From Polytrichum commune (lineage: Eukaryota; Streptophyta; Polytrichopsida; Polytrichales; Polytrichaceae), in the NCBI GenBank assembly GCA_950295325.1, contig OX485806.1, positions 56,105,169 to 56,169,168 on the forward strand: DNA of 64,000 nucleotides, read 5' to 3'. The translations under genes and the position numbers were made by a program. The notes below the pieces were generated by a model that was not told where the DNA came from, did no database searches, and was given only the letters and a program-made list of their open reading frames with translations. The first letter of the stretch is position 1. Every line of letters begins with the position of its first letter. Shown here one piece after another: positions 47,953 through 59,300 of this stretch.

Positions 47953-48588
47953 TTGGAATTAGACCCTCATCTTATTACTGCTGAGGCACGGAAAACACGA
48001 GTGTTCATTCACTCGTGCCGTAGGTGTTTTGCTTTTAGCCTTGAGGATTTTGAAGGTTATAAAAGAGAACCCATCCACATTCAATTGGAAGACGACCATC
48101 CCATTTTTCAGAGACCTTATAGGCTCAGTATTTCCGAGCGTATTGGTGTTCATGCTCGTTGCCGAGAGCTCTTGGCAGCAAGGTTAATTGAATTTTTTAA
48201 TGGGGAGTATGCTTGTGCTATGGTTATGTCATCAAAGAATGATATCTTTGGCAATTGGACGGAGAAGCGGATGTGCGGAGATTACCGTCCAATTAATCAG
48301 AAGACCAAGTTGGATCGATATCCCATGCCAATCCCAGAGTAGTTGTTCGATGCCGTCAGATTTTCTCAGGTATTTAGCACTTTGGACTTGAGATCCGGGT
48401 ATCACCAACTCACATTACTTCCGGGAAATCGAGTTAAAACCGTATTTTGGGGAGTTGATCAGGATGGGAAGGATCAACTGTATCATTGGAATTTTCTTCC
48501 ATTTGGCCTCAAGAATGCACCTGATGAGTTTCAGAAAGCGATGGACTAAATTCTCTCTGGCTTGCCCTTTTCTCGGTGTTACATTGCA
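47953..48588 (+). pseudogene. Ty3/gypsy reverse transcriptase, truncated before the catalytic YxDD
   Basis: The frame reads IHIQLEDDHPIFQRPYRLSI, GNWTEKRMCGDYRPINQKTK, VFSTLDLRSGYHQLTLL, VKTVFWGVDQDGKDQLYHWN and FLPFGLKNAPDEFQKAMD, the standard gypsy RT fingers/palm. Two stops interrupt it (48340 and 48547). It breaks off after RCYI at about 48586, where the minus-strand sister copy continues with the DD of the active site. RNase H and integrase do not follow, and unrelated sequence takes over at the break. It belongs to the same family as the pol at 41855-44509. Confidence 0.88.
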
Positions 48589-48799
48589 GAGTGCAAGTAA
48601 ACATTAGTGAAACTAGTAGGAAACTAATAAATCACATAGTAAGCCACTTAGGATTAGTGGACTTCAAGGTGGCAAGTAATCGTCTAGGCCACATAGGTAA
48701 GGCAAACGAAGGTGAAAGTAAATAAGGGCCAAGAAATGATTTCTTGGTTAGCCTTAGGAATCTTCCCATACCTAGATAATGTATAGGTAGTTTTTAGGC
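48589..48799. other. Unrecognised sequence between the broken RT and the transposon
   Basis: Non-coding. Contains a short palindromic CCAAGAAATGATTTCTTGG at 48730-48748. It is continuous with 60245 onward once the transposon is removed. Confidence 0.4.
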
Positions 48800-48823
48800 T
48801 ATAATCTACGGGGAATGCTATCT

Positions 48824-48875
48824 TGTGAGCGGTGAGCAGTGAGCGATGAGCAGTAATTTGTGAGCGGTGAAGAAA
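48824..48875 (+). repeat. Left subterminal repeat array of the transposon
   Basis: TGTGAGCGGTGAGCAGTGAG, CGATGAGCAGTAATTT, GTGAGCGGTG: six near-copies of a 7-bp unit GTGAGCR, starting 14 bp from the left terminus. Such arrays in DNA transposons usually bind the transposase. Confidence 0.85.
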
Positions 48876-51800
48876 ACAAAATATTTGGTAATAGGTCCCC
48901 TAATATCCTATAACCGTGGCCTAAAGAAATAAATTTTTAGGGTTCAATAATAAGAAGAGTGGGAAGGACAAACAACATGAATGCTAGATTGTGAGTAGTG
49001 AGCAACGAAAAAGACCAATATGTACATGACTAGGGGCATATATATATTTATCATATACAAATTTTCATAGTTGTATTGCATGTCGTATGACAATGGAATG
49101 GACAAAGTTGAAGTGAATGATGCTCATGATAATGATGATCATTAACATTCATAATATGAACACATTGAACAATAAAACAAAACATGATGCAATGATACTA
49201 AATTTTGTAATTGGTCATTATACAACATAAATATAGAGAGTGCAAAAAAAATAGAGTTGGACATTAAACATGTGTAAGTCCTTCAAGGTATATTATAAGT
49301 TAATGTATTTTAAAATATTGATACCAAGTGTAAATATAAGAGTTGAACACGTGCCAACAAAAAATAATTATTAGTATAAGTTAAAGTGATGGAGGTTGAT
49401 TATGATTCGGCCTCTAAATCTATGAACTCCAAAAGCCGACAATCATACCGTTTAGATTTTCTATGGGTAGAGGAAGGGGAAGATTGAGCAGCAAAAACGG
49501 AACCCATGGTCTCGGCATAGATAGGGAGGCTTCGTGGAGGTGATGGACTTGCTACAAAATTTGGATCTTCAAAAAAAGGTCGCCAACGTCGGCGACAATG
49601 TGGTATCACATTGCTAGCACATGACAACATAATTGTGTTAGTATTCATAATAATCCAACTAAATGCATATACAATATAATGCAAGTAAAAATTATACAAT
49701 CAACCATATGAAGGTTTCAAACAAGATAAACAAACAAAACTTACTCACAAAATAAATTGACGGCCTCACGATTAACAATTAGAGAATCATCCAAGTCTTC
49801 AAAATTGATATCTTTGCCAATAGGTAAAGGGGATTGTAGAATTAAAGGCTTCAAGACGGAATCAAAAACATCTTTATCACCTTCCAACGCCAAGAGGTCA
49901 CGCTTCAAAGCGCGGCAAGCATGTATGGAAGGTCCTATCAAAGATATAAGAAAAAATTATCAAAACATAAATAAATGAGAACATGTTAGTTTATAAAAAA
50001 AACGTAATAAAATCATTTCAAAGCAACAAGAAAATGTTTTATATCTATGCCAGCAGTGAGGTCTGCAACAATGCCTTCGGGTTTTGAGAAAACATCAATC
50101 AAACATTGGAAAAACAATGGATGTTTTTCTCGCGGGCCTCTCCAAGGTGTGCTACCATCATCTCTCATTAGTTAAGAACTAGCATCCGTGAAGTTGTATA
50201 AAACATCATCATCCAGACTCATACCATTCTCCGAAAGATCTTTGTCAATGTTCATTTGAAAAGGCAAAGGCATGCGTTTCAATTGAGTAGTATCACTGAA
50301 AGAGCGTCGAAGCAAGATGGCAGTGAATTTGATGGTCTGCACAACAAATGTAACATAAGTAAAATAACAGACTAATCAAACTATAATGTTCAGAAACAAC
50401 AAAATTCATTGAAAAGAATAAATTATGATGAAAAGAGATGTGACACTAATTATTTTGTTTGGATTGTGAGGATTGGCTAGACAAAGTGGGTTCACACAAG
50501 TCCAAGGTCCATGACCAACCTTGAAATTATAATTGAAAAAATATGTAGATAATTCTTTCGTCGACTTTGGATCTTCATGATGAAATATCAACAAAACACT
50601 ATTGTTGTGAAGATATTGCATGCAAAATGAAAAAAGAACAAGAAGGTATGGAAGACGAAGGTGTTGAAATTCCAAGCACAGGAAGCCCCTCCGGAATATT
50701 TGCAATAACCAAATCAACTGATGGTGTTGCCTTTGGAACACCTTGAAAGCAAAATGTGCAATTTGCACCAACCTGAACAACATAAATACAATCAATAGAA
50801 TTCAGTATATTATTGAGCCACAAAATGCAAAACAAAATTGGATTTGTTATTTAACATAAAATTTACAAAAATCGGCAAGAAAAATAACTTAGTAAGAAAT
50901 GCATTGACGTCATGGAAAGATTGAGGCCAAGAGTCGGTTTTTTCTTTGACATTCAATATGTTCAAAAAAAAATCATTCAAAATGGACTCAAATGAGTCAT
51001 TGTCATAACTACGTTATGTAGTTTGAGAAACTTTAGTCTTGATTCTCAAATAAGTAAAAGGCTCTTAAATTGTAGAAAAACCAGGGTTGGTACTTGATGA
51101 AGTTGAAGGTTTAGAAACCTTAAGCTTCTTGCTAGAAGGTTCATCTTTCATTGGACCATTGTCTTTGGATTGTTCAGGCACTTGAACACTATTCTTCCTC
51201 TTGCCTTTAATGGGTGCACTACGTGGGAAATCTTCCTCCACTGTAGGTGGAACAAATGCTGGCTCAAGATGATTACACAATTCCAATTCAGAATGTGGAG
51301 TTTTACTCTTAGGACAATCCAAATACCATCCGCATTCATACCAATGGACCTCATTCCAATCTTTGCATATTTCACGAGTGAACATCGAATTCTCCGATTG
51401 AATATCCTTGAAACTGTCAAAAAATGTTGGTAGCTTATTTAAAGCATTGGCAGGCAGCAACACACGCTTAAAGTATCTGTGTAAACCAAAAAATTAGATT
51501 CAAGTAAAAAGAGTTACAAAAATTGGAAAAAAATGAAGAATGCCAAACATAAAATATAGTCAAGACAAATATCACATATACCTGTAAACAATCCCCCTCA
51601 TGGCTTGAAGTCCCCCAGGCTGCTTATCAAAAGTCTTGTTTATCATGATGTCGTCATTCGATTTGAACAATTTGAAAAATGCCGTTTGCCAACAAGTAAC
51701 CCTCCAAGATTCAACATAATCAGCAAAAAGTGAAAATGTTTCACTATTTCAGGAGCGATCTTGATGGTGATGTTTAATTCAGAAATTGTGGATTCATGGA

Positions 51801-53339
51801 GAGCAAGAGCTTCTTTAGCCAACTGTTGAAAGAAAAAAAACAATTAAGAAAAAAAATATTGAATATACATAATATGAAAATAATACTTTCAATTATTCAG
51901 ATCAAAACAGACTTCAACGAGATATTATTACATGACTCCAAAAGGTTGCTTTGTGTAAGCCTTATCGGAAATAGGCATCTTTGGAAATTTCAAAGACATA
52001 CAAAATGCAGGAATTGAATTCCACAGCTCCAACCATTTAACCTTCTGCGCGGCATCTACTTTCGATGTCACAAGATGCTGAAGTTTTTCTTGATTCATTT
52101 GAGGTTCTTTATAATACAAATCATAATGCCGTTTGATTTGAGCCAAGAAATCATGTCCCAAACTAATATTCACAACGGGTAAATGCTTTGTAAGACTAGA
52201 GTCTAGTTTGACACGTTTGGCATCCATTGCTGCATTCATAAATTCTGTAACTTCTTCGACAAACCTCTCATGCTCTTTAGTGACCTCAAAATATTTTTTT
52301 GGGTCAAATCTCCTGCATCAGCAATATCATGCTGAACAAATAACACAATCAATTAAACACAGAAATACGATTAAAACCAGAAAGCTAATGAAAAAAACAA
52401 AGAGTGCGTAGAGTGGTATGAAACTTACATTATATAAATAATGCAAAAAAAAGATCCTGTGTAAGCGAGTACCACGTTGCAATTGTCTTTGTGATGCACT
52501 TTTTGTATTGGTCAGGTGTCAATAGATTTTTTAAGTTTCAATGGGTAAACTTCCGATAGCTTGCACACAATATGATTGATGCACGACGTTGGTCTTCACA
52601 TGAGAATGTTCAATGTGACTGAAACAACCAAAACGAATTCAATAAGAAATATAAAAAACGAATGAGAAACAAACTAAAAACTTGAAAAATGAAAAAACAA
52701 ATTACAAATTACACGGTAAAAACTTACTTGTTGAGATCGTGCATTGCCGTGAGCAACACCGCAACATCAGGGGATGGATTCCACAAAATATAATCCACTG
52801 AAATGTACGAAGTTGCATCTCTAAAATGATGCTTATCGATAACAGACCTCCATACTTGCAAATGATCATTCCCATCCCAAACCTAAAACTTCTTGTCCAC
52901 AAATTTGTTGAGAATATCGTCTTCTTTTAGAAACTCATCGAATTTTGCACTTTCATTTTTCCAGTGTATATTCCAAGAATTTATGAATTCAGAGGTCACA
53001 TCTTCAGTTTCTATTTGATTGTTTATAACTAAGATAAAGAACACGGCATTTTTGGATATATACCTATCAATAAATCCATGTTCCAACTTGAGAACATCTG
53101 ACATGAAGGTTGGTCGAACCAAAGGCATTGAAAGCAAACGATATAACGGACTGAAGAATCTTGATTTTGAAGTAGGTTGAAACTGTAGATTCTCAATCAC
53201 TGAGTTAGAATCAAACGAATGATCATTTAAAATAGCATTTACTTTCACATGAGAAGAAGTCACTTCACACAATTCATCATCTGGCTTGTTATCAGAAGCC
53301 AAATGTTTTGAAGTATCGTTTCTCTCCATCTGCAACAAA

Positions 53340-53940
53340 GATGAAGAAACTTGTCAAAACACAAATTGTTGATCACTACAACTAAATTCAAAACAACAAA
53401 CAACTTCTTATGTAGAACTTCAATAAATTTTTAAACATAAAAAATGAACTCATATGAAAAAACATTTTACGAACAAGTAGTAGAGCCAAACAAAATGAAT
53501 TTGATCGTACTTATTTTCTAATTTTTCATTAAAATCTTCAATTTTTATGGACCTTCAAAGTTGCCTAGTTGAAAGAAACACTGCATAAAACAAATTTTAG
53601 AATGTACCGTGGGGGTACATTAGACTACAAATATTCAACCCCACAAAAACAGTAGACTTTGGAAAATTCCTAAAAATGCAAATTCAAGTTTTAAATTCCA
53701 CAAAAAATCATGTCTACTGGCATGATCAAAATATATACACTTTTTTGTTTTCAACGTAATCTAAGGTGTTTTTATAATTTTAAAAATTCACCTTTTAAAA
53801 AACCCAAATCTACCAATTTCGGTCTTTGAAAAAAAAAACAAAAAAAAAACACACAAACACAAACACAAACACACACAAAAACCCACATATGCATACACTC
53901 ATATTCACACCAACATACATATACATACAGTCTTTGGTAT
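53340..53940 (-). other. Intron sequence of the methyltransferase-like gene
   Basis: AT-rich with an (AC)n/(A)n tract at 53828-53885. No coding potential. It forms the 3' part of the 2.2 kb intron between the acidic exon and the exon starting ATGGAG at 53329 (acceptor TTGCAG just upstream). Confidence 0.5.
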
Positions 53941-53947
53941 ATTGGTT

Positions 53948-55065
53948 GTGCCGCCAATATCCTCAGACTGTTGATACATAGTAGAATTGGTTCTTCATTA
54001 TGTTATCAAAACATTCAGTACTTCAATATTTGGTTCTTACAAGGGTATTGGCGGTACCGCCAATACCCTCAAATACAAATTCATTTGTCTATACAGATTA
54101 TAACAACATATACTTGTACAGATTACAAACACATGTTTTTAAGCTTGAAAACAACTTTTCATATGCATTTTCAGAATACACAATACATACATACACAAAT
54201 GAAGATAATCACCTCATACTTTGTTGCATCCGACCTTCCGACAACCCGCGACAACTAATATTTTTTTCCACCACCTCCCTACTACCACCACGGCTTGCCA
54301 CTCTTCTCAATGTTCAGCAAACGAAAAAGAATTGAACTTCAGGTTTCCTACCTTGTCTATCAGAATTTTCTGACGAATAAATCTTATTGGATGAAAATTT
54401 ACATTTGGATGAGGACGATGCTTACCCAAAAATACTTTCAGTTTCCTACCTGGATGGTATCGGCGGCACCGCCAATATCTTCATAAACATCGCAACTTTA
54501 GGCCTTAGGGATATTAGCGGTACCGCCAATACCCTTGGTAATTTCTAATGCATTACCTCTCCTATACCCTGAGGGGTATTGGCGGCACCGCCAATATCCC
54601 CAAGCCCTTGTACGTGCTTCCTCTTTCATACCCGAGGGGGTATTGGCGGTGCCGCCAATGCCCCTTAGACCTCATATTTATTTCCTCCTTCATACCCGAG
54701 GGGGTATTGGCGGTGCCGCCAATACCCGTGAGACCACATACGTATATCTATTTCCATACCCATGGTGGCCAGGAGGGTGTTGGGGGCACCACGAATACCG
54801 TTGGGGCCTTTATACATGTTTTCATTTTAATACCCGGGGGGTATTGGCGGCACCGCCAATACCCTTCGGGACCTCCTTCGTATTTCCCATCTCATACCCA
54901 AAAGGATAGTGGCGGGTACCGCCAATACCCCTGGGGCTGTCATACGTGTATCCACTATCATATACGGGGGGTTGTGGCGGTACCGCCAATACCTTGGGGG
55001 CCCTCCTACATATTTCCACTCTCATACCGGATAGGGTATTGGTGGTGCCGCCAATACCCTATCCG
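53948..55065. repeat. Array of GC-rich palindromes (GGGTATTGGCGG...CCGCCAATACCC)
   Basis: About 12 copies of a near-perfect 24-26 bp palindrome whose halves are GGGTATTGGCGG and CCGCCAATACCC around a 2-3 bp centre. The first four are spread over 53948-54535. From 54574 on they recur about every 66 bp as a tandem array with a conserved spacer (TACGTRTTTCC, TTCATACCCG). Several centres alternate between GTGCC, GCACC and GTACC. The ORFs across it are repeat-encoded. It lies inside an intron of the methyltransferase-like gene and centrally in the transposon. Confidence 0.9.
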
Positions 55066-55544
55066 GTCCTCATACGTGTTTCTACTTTCATACACCGGGA
55101 AAAGAGTATAAAATTTGCAGTCCTGTTAATACCTTCTGGACTCTTAGCCGTAATTGTGGTTGCTTATAGTAGATTAGCTAGAAGTGATCATATACCTTCG
55201 CGAATTGACTATAACTGTGTGGAAAAGGATTTAAGACATCTACCTGTGGATGCGAGTAGTCTAAATAGACTAATGTTTCGGTCTGCACTAACCGGTTGGT
55301 TGCATTGACTCGTGATATCCCTTAATGAGCTAATGGTTAGGCAGGAAATAACATAGGTTGGATATATAGAAGGTTTTCCTATGCAAGTATGCGTAGATCC
55401 TTCTTAATAAATTTTTAATGAAATTATCTACTTTCAACAAACTAATGCATTTGCTGAACCATTTGGCTGACTATTGCTCTCATCAAATTGCAACTCCAAT
55501 AGCATTTGTGTTATGTCAAATATGTGTTATTTTCTATGAGATGC

Positions 55545-55961
55545 TCAAAGAATACTTACGCAATAAATTTCGTCTCCAACTTCATCTTCATCTTCATCTT
55601 CATCTTCATCTTCTTCGTTTCCGTGCGGGGAGTTGTTGTCATCTTCTTCATACATCTTGATTTGATCATTTTCTTCCTCTTCACCATCATCGTAGACTCC
55701 AATCTTATCCGCAGTATTGTTGTATACATCCCTATCAACCTCTTCTCTTACCTCTTCACTTTCTTCGTCCAAATCATTCAAATCTATACTCTTTTGTGTT
55801 TTTGCTAAATCATCTATATATTTCTGCACTACAATGTTAGATTTTTTCCTCATACTGCTTGCTTGTTCTTGAACTCTCTTTGTTGTAAAGTACAATTATT
55901 TTCGTCTCTTCTTTCTTCCACTCAATTGTATATTAGTCTCATGTTGATCTATCTCTTGCAT
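55545..55961 (-). CDS. Acidic first exon of the methyltransferase-like gene (with stop)
   Basis: From an ATG at 55961 the minus frame gives a basic stretch GRKKRRK (possible nuclear signal) and a stop, then continues LYFTTKRVQEQASSMRKKSN and a long acidic region ending EDEDEDEDEDEVGDEIYC. The Glu/Asp run is encoded by a (TCATCT)n-type microsatellite at 55578-55615. A strong donor, GTAAGTATT, lies at 55559-55551 in phase 0. The acceptor before ATGGAG at 53329 is also phase 0, so the two probably splice. It could alternatively be a separate small gene. The start faces the transposase start at 56335, leaving a shared divergent promoter region of about 370 bp. Confidence 0.55.
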
Positions 55962-56334
55962 CTGTGATAGTAAATGCTAAACGCTATACAACTCACTTTC
56001 TAAAACATTCATACGAAGTTTGGTGCATACTCCTACATATATATATTCAATCTTATTAACGCATGGTTCTATTCTATTGATTAGAATATTTATTTTGAAA
56101 TATATTGACACCGTGTATTTTCTTTGTTATTTTTTTTCGAAGCGAAAACTCGCTTATTGTAATCTATTTTATCATTTGAATGTGATCGCCTTTATTGTTA
56201 TTATATTTTAGGGTTTCTTCATTTTTTTATTGTTTTCATTTAGGGTTTCTTGCGAAGGTCCAATATTGCCAATACAAATAGTCTTTCATTTGCACATTCC
56301 AATGTCTCTCATTCTCCAATACCCTTAATTCAAA

Positions 56335-59300
56335 ATGGCTACCATTAAAGCATCTCGATCATTTGTGCCCTTCACTTTGCCTCTTGAGGATGATCATCAT
56401 GTGAAGGTCTCAGAAGAGTTGCTTAGTTTGAGGTTCAATCTCCGGATAGGATCTATGTACGTGGAGCAAGAGATGTATTCCACGAACGGCGATATCTTGG
56501 AGACAATTTTGATTCCAAAGAACATGTGTGAAGATGGATACTTTTGGATTTTAGATCCAGGATCATTTAGAGTTATAGGGCTTACTGATTCTCAAATGCA
56601 AGCATCCACTGTTTTGTTGACAAATGGGTCTGGTGCATCTACTGTCGATGATGTGCCTAATATGACTAATGTTAAGATAGAACCAAGTGACGATGATGCT
56701 CTTGTGTTGTGGGATTCAGATGAAGAGGTTTGTCATGTTGTTGATCTTTTTGATACATCACATTTTCCTTATAAGACTAAGTCTTCCAATCTGGTTTTGG
56801 ACTCTGTGGATGTTGATAAAACCCCTCACAATTCGTCGTACATGAAATTGATTCGCCATGGTGTTTCGTCTCAACGTCCACCTCTTCATCTTTCTTCATC
56901 TTCTTCAGGTTTTAATATTATCGATGCATTAAAATGTGACAAACTCTAGGAGAAGGTCTAAATACAATCTTACTGCAATTGATTTTGACACTATAGATGT
57001 ACGTGATGTCAAGTACTTGCCACCATCTTTTGATTGTGATGTTATCTTTATTTTGCCTCCAATAACTGTGGATGTTTCAAATACGTATGGGCGTTCCATG
57101 GATGGCATGGATAAGATGTACGACGGACATCCTTGGTGCACAACCAAAACAATAAATATCCAAAACGATTTTGGATTTTCTTTCAGATGTTCTTCATGTT
57201 CCGGTCATTTACAGTGCACAAATACATATTGTGATTATTTGTATCGCAATGGAGGTGTTCACAACTGCACCGAATGGATTGGATCGACTCCTATCCCATA
57301 TTTTGTAAGGTATGTCTATAAGATTGGAGTGTAAAGTATGTCGTTCAACACCAGCGTGTATTGCGTTGTGTCATGCTTACATAATATATGTTCACTCCAC
57401 ATCCCCATGAATTTTAAGAGCTTGTTTACATCTAGGTGTTCATAAACACCCTGTATCAAATTGTACATGTCGTGAGTCACTTGACATGGCTTACCAATGC
57501 GTTGCCAATGAGGTCATGAAACCACCCACTGCCAAAAACTCTGCAATAGTTATGGCAGCGAGCAAAAAAATTCCTAGCAGACTACCTTCTAAAATCTCCA
57601 TCAAATGGTGAAGGACATCACCTAGCAGGTTCGTCATTAAAGGTCGTCATTGATAAATTCAGTACTCTTGCCACTCCAAATTGTCGTAACTTTGTATCGG
57701 GCTCAAAGCGCTTTGTTCATAGTGGAATGGGCACAATGGATAGTATCATGGCATTCAAAGATCATTCAGGCTTCAAGTACGTCCATGATAGTAGATTCCC
57801 GGGACAATCCAAAGACAAAGAATTTATCTTCAAAATGTCAGTAGATCTTCCGGGAAGTGGTGTGGATCTTGTGAAACGTATGCAGGTGGGAGGAGATATG
57901 GAGAATTCATGGATAATGTTTGATCATATCAAACGTCTGAAGGGCTGGACCACCTTTGCGTGTCATGTGTATGATAGCAAGTACTGTAAGGTGTTGCGAC
58001 ATGCAATCTGAAGATGGCGTAGCTCAAACGCTCTTTTGGGAAAACTTGAACTCCGTCATGTCGGAGAATGGAGTGTCAAAAGTAAATTTCAAAGGTTTCA
58101 TGGCAGATAGCGCTCAGGCTAATTGGAATGCGGTCAAAAAGATTTATGGTGTAGGTGACCCAAGTTTGCCAATGGTGGGTCGTGAACGTACTTGTCTCTT
58201 TAATTGGTCACAAAGTTTGGATAAGGTGACGCAGAAGTATATCAAGACATCTTTGCAGTTTCAGCACAAACAACTATGCAAGGATTATAAAGACGCGAAA
58301 ACAATTGATGAAGCTGAAACTAAATATCATGTCATTCGTTCATGGTGGTTGTCATCCGGAACTGCCACAGAAGAAGGCATTCTCGGCTTGTCCGAGTGGT
58401 TGGGGTTTTGGCACTTTCATTATAGGCAATGGGGTGGTTACATGATTTTTGTAAGTGCTTCATTACTATGTATTTCAGATGTTATTTTAATTTTTAGAAA
58501 TCCATGATATATATTTACATATACCATCTATTCTAATTTGTGTAATATTTTTGCAGGATATGACAATGGATGAACGTGCAGAAATGCCAACGTGTAATCT
58601 TGTAGAAACAGTGCACAACAAATGGCTCCAGTAGTCTGGAAACAAGATGACTTGTCTGTATGAAGCAACAGTGTTTGATTTGATCCGTGCATTCATGCAG
58701 ATTGCAAATTATAGATCATGGTTGAGAGGTGGTTCTACTGGTAAAGGGCCTGATTCTGCGTCCTTGGAATTGAAAGTTGCTGCCAGGTGCGGAGATCCGA
58801 AACTATTGGCAGATGCCATGAAGTCCTATCCAGGGTTGCAAGATCTCAATACTAAGGATTGTGCTTTGGAGGGGTCTAAGTTGTTTGGATCCACCAAACG
58901 AAAGCTTGATCTGCCACCGGGTGCAGATTGTGACCCACACTGACCCGATAAAGTGAACCACTCCATTCTTCGCCCTAACACTAGGGTTAGAAGGGCAATC
59001 ATAGAGGAATCTTTGGTTTTTACAAAGCATGGTGTGGCACATACCACATTAGTGTTAGAGACTGATTGTTTTTCTTCCCATTGCCATATTGCACGATTGC
59101 CAGCCAACTCTGCCAAAAGATGTTGGGCAATGCAAGCCAATACAGGGACTTTGTGCAATGCCAAAGTCGGAACTGGCAAACATGGCACACCAACTCCCAC
59201 GTACAAAGGATTGAAGAAGGAATACCGCTCCACCATCAATGTGGAGTACGAGTTTTGGTTTTGCCCTGATGACATCAAACGTTGTGTAAGTGGGAACAAG

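Larger units (their letters stand above)
49400..55961 (-). pseudogene. Transposon-borne amino-methyltransferase-like gene (beta class, N4/N6 type)
   Basis: About ten exons on the minus strand: 55961-55560 (acidic), 53329-52728, 52618-52429, about 52310-51930, 51822-51582, 51476-about 50893, 50772-about 50440, 50337-about 50060, 49934-49749, 49613-49400. Most junctions show GT/AG borders. The C-terminal half has, in order, DLVIANIPEGLP (motif IV place, 50715-50686), VLLIFHHEDPKSTKEL, KHPLFFQCLIDVFSKPEG, IVADLTAG (SAM motif I, near 50075-50050) and ACRALKRDLLALEGDKDVFD. Catalytic-before-SAM order is that of beta-class N4-cytosine/N6-adenine DNA methyltransferases. The usual DPPY reads NIPE. The N-terminal half is unrecognised. 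Stops (for example at 52883, at 51065 and in DASS*) and frameshifts (51730, 50645, 52535) disable this copy. Confidence 0.7.

Noticed and set aside
53772-53957. Cys/Val-rich minus-strand frame
   Set aside because: Produced by an (AC)n microsatellite next to an A-rich tract.
53948-55065. CRISPR-like array (regular repeats with spacers)
   Set aside because: The repeats are GC palindromes with a conserved, not unique, spacer, no cas genes, and a eukaryotic transposon intron context.
54535-55111. 124-187 codon frames with recurring RGYWRHRQYP-like phrases
   Set aside because: They are translations of the palindrome array. The periodicity equals the 66-bp DNA repeat.
55418-55808. Plus-strand hydrophobic frames (Leu/His and Phe/Ile runs)
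   Set aside because: Antisense of the acidic exon and its (TCATCT)n microsatellite, not a membrane protein.
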